Positions 57,720 through 64,000 of a stretch of 64,000 nucleotides of DNA are shown here, in pieces (positions within the stretch are counted from its first letter, which is position 1; each line of letters opens with the position of its first letter). Under the pieces are notes generated by a model. That model saw only the letters and a program-made list of their open reading frames with translations. It did not search any database and had not been told where the DNA came from. Both the position numbers and the translations under genes were made by a program. The DNA is taken from NCBI GenBank assembly GCA_017979445.1, contig CM030706.1, forward strand, positions 22,337,884 through 22,401,883. The letters are read 5' to 3'. Source of the stretch: Akebia trifoliata (lineage: Eukaryota; Streptophyta; Magnoliopsida; Ranunculales; Lardizabalaceae).

Positions 57720-58280
57720 GATAATTGTAGAGGGAAATAATCACATAATTATCTAGACCATACACGTGTCCAGGCCAGTTGAGTGGTACCGTGCGCAGAT
57801 CAACATATGGGCGCTACCTAGTAACAAGGCAGGCCAAAGTAGAAAACACCTGGTTTGGCTAGAAGGCTAGCACAATGTTGAATAAGACTTGGTTTGTTAG
57901 GCAGGGTAGACTTGGTCAAAAAATACCCATAATCCTGATACGTGCACGTCAAGCCCAGAGATCTCGGAGGAGATCTCCCAAGTATTGTATATCCAATCCA
58001 AAAGATCCCCATTCTGTTGAAGGTCTGAGAAATCATGGCATTCCCCAGATCACCCCCCGTGAGAAGGAAAAACCCTGATTCGTAGGAAGGATCTATAAAT
58101 AACACGATTTGCACCAAGGAATGACTTTTTTGGCAGATTGAAGGTCTAACCAGTTTATTTAGATCATTCCTCTACTTATTTAATTTGAGTGTTGGAGAAT
58201 TTTTGGCATGTACCATGTCAGCACAAGGAGGGAGGTGATAGGACTGACTTCGAACTCGTGAAGCAGAAGTCCATCAGCAC
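57720..58280 (+). repeat. Tat LTR (probable 3' LTR)
   Basis: It follows the purine tract CGAGAGGGGA; the start is probably TGTAGAGGG at 57726. A TATA box (CTATAAATA, 58093-58101) is in place, and about 90 bases later comes TTTGAGTGTTGGAGAATTTT with GCATGTACC, the usual U5 pattern of Tat/Retand LTRs. The end is uncertain (about 58279, CAGCA). No second copy is found in the window. Confidence 0.5.
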
Positions 58281-58585
58281 CATCAACCAAATTCTAACCG
58301 CACATAAACTAAACTTTATATATACTTAACCTTGCAACAACCTTCACAATTTTATAGAGGTGAAAGATAATCACTCGATATGTTTGTGTGTAATCAATGT
58401 ATGTTATTTGTGCTAATTAAGAACCTGAGGGAAAATGCCTTACCTTAATTTGAAGTTGCAAAATTTGACATAGTCATGATATCATCTAGAGTAGCATTTT
58501 TATTACCCTACAAAACCAGAACAAGTTCGGTAAGTTAGATGAAACAAACAAAAGTGATTAAGAAGATTGAAATGTATATATATAT
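58281..58585. other. Unassigned sequence
   Basis: AT-rich, no gene supported. A minus-strand segment at about 58444-58505 has splice-like borders but does not give a continuous frame. Confidence 0.35.
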
Positions 58586-58790
58586 GCGGGGACTATTCAT
58601 AGGACAATAATTGTGACAAAATCTATGACAAAGGGCTCACCAAAAATTTGCCCATTTCAAAACTTCTAACCCCACCAAAAGTGATTTACAAAAAAATGAA
58701 TGGTCCATGATTCTTCAACTTGTAAACTAGGGTAAGAAATTTCAGAATGGACTGATTTTTGGTAAGATCATCCTCACTAAAAATTATTAA
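58586..58790. mobile_element. Fragment related to the double-hairpin MITE
   Basis: It shares CAAAACTTCTAACCCCA, CTTGTAAAC and CTGATTTTTGGT with 24291-24645 and also starts in a TATATATATA tract (58575-58585). Only part of the hairpin structure remains. Confidence 0.5.
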
Positions 58791-58884
58791 CCACTAGTAA
58801 ATAATATTATTCCTATTAACCATTAGTAAACATCAAGCAATTAAGGTGTAAATCTACAACCATTTGTGTCCCTAACTTAAAATT
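58791..58884. other. Short unassigned spacer
   Basis: AT-rich, with repeated TTAACCA.TAGTAAA motifs. Confidence 0.4.
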
Positions 58885-59388
58885 GTTAACCAAAAAGATA
58901 CATATGATCTAAAAAGATATCCATTTGAGATCAAAAGTACCCTTGCTCCCAAACACTTCATAAGGGAGACAAATTCGAGCAAGTCCATACAACACAAAGT
59001 GGAAAAACTAGGATGCAACTTCACCATTGAGCTTTGGCAGAGATTGCTAAAAAGATCAAATATCAACCATGTCAGCAAGGATTGGAGAACTGAAGTGGAG
59101 TGGGTCAGCAACAACACCAAGGGCAAATCTCTGACTTCATTGGTTAAGAGGTTGGCTGTTAATGCCTTCATCCACCACATTTAGCTTGAGAGATCCATAA
59201 GATTATTTCAAAACATATATAGCCCACCAGATCTTTTGGAGAACTTCATAGTTCGAGATGTTCAGTTTAGAGTTCAAAGCTTAGAGGCTACTACAAAAAA
59301 CACTACTACAACAAGAGCTTTTATGAAATCTTGGATGTTGAGCCCAAAATATGAGATGAGGAAGCTCATGAGATGCAAATGGACCACT
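58885..59388 (+). pseudogene. LINE 3' coding fragment (zf-RVT tail)
   Basis: The plus frame reads LWQRLLKRSNINHV, WVSNNTKGKSLTSLVKRLAV, NAFIHHI, then ERSIRLFQN after a stop, and later TRAFMKSWML. This is the end of a plant L1-type ORF2. It breaks off exactly at the CACTA element, which is inserted in it. Confidence 0.6.
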
Positions 59389-59710
59389 CACTACAGGAAA
59401 AATCACCTACAACAACAACTTTTAGTGACGGTCAGTTTGACCGTCGCTATAGAGTATTTATTTTGGATCTCCTTACTCCGATCTCACTGACTCATTGCAA
59501 CGCCAAACTCTTCAACGATTTCTTCTTCTTCGACTAAAGTACGAAATGAAGAACAAAAATCTAAGATAGTAGTGGACGAAGATCTGGAAAAAACTAAGAA
59601 AGAGTATGTCTGATTCTCTTTCTTTATTATGTAAATTGAAGTTTAAACTGTTGAAATAAATAAAACACATTGAAAATGAAGTACGAAATTAGACTCTCTT
59701 TTGTCTAAAA

Positions 59711-59915
59711 CTCGAAATCAGTCACTATTTCTCTCTTAAAAACGAAGCCTCTATCTCTCTCTCATCTCATACTCGACAGATCTATCTCTGTCGATCTCTC
59801 TCTCGTCTGAAACTTGAGATCAGTCACTCTTTCTTTCTAAAAATGAAGTCTCTATCTCTCTCTCATCTCATACTCGACAGATCTATCTCTGTTGATCTCT
59901 CTTTCTCTACCTCTC
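59711..59915. repeat. Duplicated CT-rich segment (about 103 bp, 2 copies)
   Basis: Both copies contain CTCATCTCATACTCGACAG and ATCTATCTCTG. The region resembles a 5' UTR, and AGATTAAGGTATGTTTT at about 59987 looks like a splice donor after a noncoding exon. Confidence 0.6.
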
Positions 59916-59989
59916 TCTCGATCTTGATCTCTCAAACGCATGAGGGTTCAATCTAAACAGAGCCGATTTGATCTTGGCCTCCAAGATTA

Positions 59990-61192
59990 AGGTATGTTTT
60001 CCTACATATTTTGTTAATTTTTCTCTCCAATCAATCCCTAAATCCTAGATTTTTCTACATATTTTGTTGATTTTTCTGTATAATCCTAATTTCTATAGCG
60101 TTGATTCAAATTTTAGTTTGATTTCAATCTAAAATCCCAAATTCTATCATTTTAAATCAATTTTTGATTTAGTTTCAAGCCAAAACCCTAATTTCTCATT
60201 TTTATAGCTAACTAATATTCAATTTCGTCTAATACTCAATTGGACGCAATTAGATTTCAGGTGACCACCACTCCCCAATTCTGCTTATCAAAACTGAGAA
60301 CTTACTCAGATTATCAAGTTGACTCTTCGATCTGTATTAATTTTTTTTTATTTGCTTTAAGTTCAGATTAACTAAGCTTGTATGTAATGGGTGGAGGGAA
60401 TAAGTTTGAAGTAAGTTTCATTTTGTAAAAGATTTTTGTGCTAATTTGTAGGAAAAATAAATTTAAATATGTAATGTAATAGTTTGCTATGATCATGTAT
60501 GTACTCCTTGGCTTCCTTAGTCTTTTGAATTTCTTTTCTTAACTGAATTATAGTTTACTTCTTTTTGATGAATTATTAAATTGGTTGATGTTTGAGTTGT
60601 TTGAGCTTTAGTTAAAATTACTGTTGTAGTTTTCGTTGTTGTAACACAAAAATGCATGGGAACAAAAACAAGAATAATTAGATTCCAAGGGTAGAACTTT
60701 TAAATACACATCATCTTAGTTGGAGAGGATGACTTCAACAACACCTTGAGCTATAGGGTGATAAAAGTTATAAACCTCTCCAATTTTGCTAGTAATCTAA
60801 TAAAAAATCAGTTCCAATCTTGATGCCAGGGAAGTAGACAAGGATGTAGGAGATGTTATATTTGTAAGGGGTTATGGTTGGCATGTTGGCTTGGTTTATT
60901 GTCTATTTCACTATTAATAGAGACATTTTGTTTTAGAGATAAGCATTCTTTCTTTTTCTTTAGATAGTTCTAGGTCTGTGGTAGTACAAGTAACTGTTTT
61001 TTTGGTAACTAACCCCTTTTTAACTCCACCAATGTAAAATTAAATATTTTACGTTGCCGGTCCCAAGCACGAATAAAGGAGGAGGGAAAAGATAAGGTAT
61101 TGTTAATTTCTAAATATTCCATGTCTGTGTTTGCTAAATGCCTAAATGTATTTCGTTAGATGTGAATGTTCTTGTTTTTCTTCTTCTTTAAG
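59990..61192. other. CACTA interior, intron-like sequence
   Basis: AT-rich, intron-like composition after the donor at about 59990. No exon recognised. Confidence 0.35.
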
Positions 61193-62049
61193 GCTTTTTA
61201 TGTGTGGTTTGATGTTCCTATTGGGTATATTTCAATTACTACATGATATACTTGTGACTGGGAGAAGTGGTGGACAAATCTTGAAAATGTGGAGCTTTAT
61301 TAATTTATGGGCAAGGATAATGTACCATTCCACATTGTACGTATGGTTCATCTCCTTTACTTTTCAAACTCTTGATGACTTATGATGATGAGGATGCATT
61401 AGCGAAACTGTACGGTGATACTTTTGTTAGATAACAAGCAATCTTCCGATTATCCGATCTTTGAACCAACTTTTCCACACCAAAGACTCCTAGTTATTAG
61501 ATCAAGTGAAGGGCCCTCCCTCCAAGGGCCTCTTTGTAAGTATTACAACTTTGTTTTGTGTTTCACAGGTCTTTGCAAATGAATTTGCATCTATAACTAT
61601 AGTTGACTTAGTGTAGGCCTGTAATAAATTTTCTGTGATTATGGTTACCCTAAGGCCTTAGGAATGAAGGATTCATGCTATTTCTCTAATTGCAGGTAAT
61701 GTTTCCTTCGACACTTATTGGCACTAGCAAAAATTGGAGTTTTCGGTAACGATGCTAAAGATACAAAGATTCCTCCAGAAGTATGGCGATATTACTTGCT
61801 AACAAATCGTCCGGAGGTGAGTTCTGTTGCTGCAAGATCCATTTGATTATCTCAATTCTGGGTACTAGTCAGGTTTTACTTAATGCTTTCTATATCTCTA
61901 CACTTGCAAATACTTATGGATTTGTGCAACTTAGGTATCAAACACATTATTTACATGGGTAGACTTGCAAGCAAAACAAAACAGCTAGTTGCTCAATAAC
62001 TTGGGGCAGTTTTATTAATCGAGTATTACATTTATTGGTAAAGATCCAG
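61193..62049 (+). pseudogene. Methionyl-tRNA synthetase fragment (three exons)
   Basis: Cytosolic-type MetRS, which charges tRNA-Met. Exon 61193-61336 reads AFYVWFDVPIGYISITT, stop, DWEKWWTNLENVELY, stop, FMGKDNVPFHI; a GTACGT donor follows. Exon 61696-61816 follows TTGCAG: it starts [14 protein letters not shown] and, after a deletion and shift, continues [19 protein letters not shown] to TNRPE, then a GTGAG donor. The deletion removes the region with the KMSKS-type signature needed for ATP binding. Exon 61935-62049 begins VSNTLFTWVDLQAKQN, then a stop and decay. Intron positions are kept, so the copy came from genomic DNA, not mRNA. Catalytic N-terminal and anticodon-binding parts are absent. 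Confidence 0.85.
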
Positions 62050-62715
62050 GTTATTATGCTATGTATACTTGTAAAACGAAATCCTACGTTTCTGAGGATA
62101 TGATTTTGAATTAGTGAGCAAGAATTTTGTTGTCGTTGTTTGATTCATTTACTACTACTACCAGGAACTTTACATGTGTATTAAGTACTTCAAAATAAAA
62201 GATCCAAATCTTCTTTTAAATACTCAATTGGAACCACTATGTGCCTCCATTGTTTTATGTTTGTCTCAACCCACAATCAATATTGACGTACCCAATTGGA
62301 ATGGAGCCAATATCATCATATATAATATGTTATATTTCTAGGTCGAATAGTACTTGAATTGCTTCATTGACTCCCCTTAATCTTGAGGAACTTGGGATAA
62401 AAGGTTGTATGTGAAAATTTATTTATTTGATGAAAGTTGCCATCTTGGGTTCTTTCCAATTTACATTTGAAATGGTTCTTATTTTTCCATTTTGCTTTTG
62501 TTTCAGATATGGTGACGTTAAAGATATTGCTGAGAGTAGTTTTGTGCATTTGCAATATATCTTTTTATGGTTCTAAATGTCTTCTATAGAGGCAATTAAG
62601 CTGACAGTTTCTCATTTTAATCTCAATTACTGTCACAAGTGTCATTTTTCATGTAATTGAGCATATTTGAATGAGCCCAATTATTTGATGACTAATTGTA
62701 AGTGAGAATTTTCAG
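62050..62715. other. Spacer between the two gene fragments
   Basis: AT-rich, no recognisable exon. It ends with a normal-looking acceptor (TTTTCAG) before the next fragment. Confidence 0.4.
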
Positions 62716-62979
62716 GTTATATTGGAGAGTTTGAGGATGTCAAGCATCATATCTTTCACATTTAGGGAAGTTATGGCTGATGTAGAATACAAGGGTATGG
62801 TAGAAAAAACTATACTTAGTGACGTACCCATACCTTAAGTACTTCATGTGGGTTTTTATTTCATTGTTTTAAAATGATGGATTTGGTTTTGGTCTTGGAA
62901 ATTATTATAGGATACCTCATACCAAAAGGTTGGAAGGTGATACCTTTGTTCAGGAACATACATCACAACCCAAGTTTTA
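62716..62979 (+). pseudogene. CYP707A (abscisic acid 8'-hydroxylase) fragment, two partial exons
   Basis: Cytochrome P450 CYP707A enzymes inactivate abscisic acid. Exon 62716-62794 reads VILESLRMSSIISFTFREVM then ADVEYKG; ESLR is the conserved ExxR motif of the P450 K-helix. The intron 62795-62910 has GTATGG and TATAG borders. The next exon starts YLIPKGWKVIPLFRNIHHNP and loses similarity after about 62979. The haem-binding Cys region and the N-terminal two-thirds are missing. There is no stop in the retained part. It lies about 670 bp downstream of the MetRS fragment in the same orientation. Confidence 0.85.
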
Positions 62980-63359
62980 TGTTGACTATGTAAGTGAAGC
63001 CTACAATATTCTAGTTATGATAAGTTAACAACTTATAATGCACCAATCATTACTTAAAAAAAATTTTATTTAGTTTTGGAAAGAACAACTTGAAATGCTT
63101 GTCTTGAGATTGGTATGTGATAATGTGAGATGGTGTGAGATCCTGAATAAATCTAACTTACTCGTGAATTTTGCATCAATTAACACCAATCTAGCATGTT
63201 CACAAGAATGTATGCTTGCATCATACTTGAGCATCTACTAGAAGAGAATCGATGGATGAATGAGTCCATTACAACCATAGCTATTGTGAGTTTTGATTTG
63301 AGCATATGTTTTATAATTCCCTTTTATCATTAGTGTTAGATATATGGTAATTACATATG
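62980..63359. other. Unassigned sequence
   Basis: No gene recognised. A short frame near 63195-63290 is too weak to call. Confidence 0.35.
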
Positions 63360-63504
63360 CAACTAGAGGAACAGCTGGTTGTTGGACTAAGTACAATTGA
63401 AGCTCAAAATTTAGAATTTATATAGGACCAACAGGTTTTGAACACCTTGAACCCATGACCTCAAAGTTGCTTTGCAATGTGTCAAACCATCTGAGCTATG
63501 GGTC
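63360..63504 (-). mobile_element. tRNA-derived SINE
   Basis: On the minus strand a tRNA-like head begins GACCCATAGCTCAGATGG at 63504; TAGCTCAGATGG is a good A box. The B box GGGTTCAAGG follows about 45 bases on (about 63450). The region 63433-63504 looks like a tRNA gene but has an enlarged, non-folding middle and no acceptor complement. The tail boundary (about 63360) is uncertain and no TSD was found. Confidence 0.5.
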
Positions 63505-64000
63505 TACTCATTATGTCCAAACCTTGTTTAACTATGGAACATCCCTTTTTCTTGTGCATTATTCTCTTCGATGGTTAGCTTGACCATCATTTTCTAAAAT
63601 AAATTACATGTCCTCATAACAAATTAAAAAAAAAAAACTTCACTTCAGATAAGTTATGAAATATGGAGGGAATTCATTGCAATAAACTAATATCTCTCAG
63701 AATCATATGGATAATATATAAATAACAATAGGAAAATAATTGAATTAATAAACTTTTTTTTGAAATCAGGTTGCATGTGTTTGACATGTGAGCACGACAC
63801 AATATCTGAACAAAACTCATAGAAAATAGAATTTCCTTGATACGTAGGTTCAATTTTTTTTAGTTTTCCTTGTTATTAGGTTACAAAGCTAGCATTTCCA
63901 TCTCTATTAGGAGCATGTGTAGTGTGGTTGAAACTGATCATTCTCTTTCCTAATCAACAAGGTGTTCAATCAGGTATTCTCGTTCATCAATGTTCAACCA
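63505..64000. other. Right end of window
   Basis: AT-rich, no feature recognised. Confidence 0.4.

Larger units (their letters stand above)
59389..64000 (+). mobile_element. CACTA transposon, left end and interior (right end not in window)
   Basis: The terminus CACTACAGGAAAAATCACC is a CACTA (En/Spm) end. Subterminal TAGTGACGGTCAGTTTGACC with its inverted GGTC/GACC core follows within 40 bases, as in many plant CACTA elements. No transposase is seen. The interior holds a CT-rich untranslated-like region and fragments of two unrelated host genes with their introns. The 3' terminus (…TAGTG) was not found, so it is not proven that both fragments lie inside. Confidence 0.55.

Noticed and set aside
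58444..58505. Possible minus-strand exon with TTTTGTAG and GTAAGG borders
   Set aside because: The best frame (NKNATLDDIMTMSNFATSN) ends in a stop before the donor and has no neighbours; chance splice motifs are likely.
63433..63504. Functional tRNA gene
   Set aside because: The A and B boxes are present, but the region does not form acceptor or anticodon stems; a SINE head fits better.

Overview
The window looks like nuclear DNA of a eudicot plant. The evidence is AT-rich intergenic sequence, many plant-type retroelements (Athila, Tekay-like and Tat/Ogre Ty3-gypsy lineages, L1-type LINEs with a C-terminal RNase H, TRIMs, SINEs), hAT and CACTA DNA transposons, MITEs, and a plant 60S ribosomal protein gene with a telo-box promoter. 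The species cannot be told from the sequence. Almost all of the window is a nest of transposons. Only one gene appears intact: RPL27 at 26340-26747.

Layout. (1) 1-1201: a hairpin MITE, then a promoter-like stretch. (2) 1202-12433: a minus-strand TRIM array whose middle LTR is split by a complete but mutated Athila element (1575-12015, TSD TGACC). (3) 12434-20908: a possible gene fragment, the 3' end and LTR of a Tekay-like chromovirus, a 3.7-kb Ogre-like solo LTR inside that LTR (TSD GTACT), then a plus-strand TRIM array that starts exactly at the primer binding site. (4) 21020-25912: a large hAT-like element holding a purine-rich ~600-bp tandem repeat, a double-hairpin MITE and a second TIR element. 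(5) 25913-34650: the small gene island, with RPL27, a minus-strand CDR1-like aspartic protease pseudogene, small MITEs, a LINE 3' end and a SINE.

(6) About 35161-42160: a decayed minus-strand L1-type LINE, interrupted by a Tekay-family solo LTR (36193-38393) and a 360-bp hAT MITE (41684-42043). (7) 42603 to about 49500: a minus-strand Tat/Ogre element with 3' LTR, a 37-bp minisatellite and a gag remnant, but no pol. (8) About 50384-58280: a plus-strand Tat (Retand-like) element with a decayed pol carrying two RNase H domains, a minisatellite tail, an antisense extra ORF with its own TATA box, and an LTR. (9) 58885-59388: a LINE 3' fragment. (10) 59389 to the window end: the left end of a CACTA transposon followed by broken gene fragments of methionyl-tRNA synthetase and CYP707A, which suggests gene capture, then a SINE.

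No new enzymatic system is evident. The most interesting material is structural: the gene fragments beside a CACTA end, the Tekay-LTR/TRIM junction at the primer binding site, the inverted TRIM arrays flanked by matching 5-bp repeats, the Tat antisense ORF, and a family of MITEs sitting in TA microsatellites.
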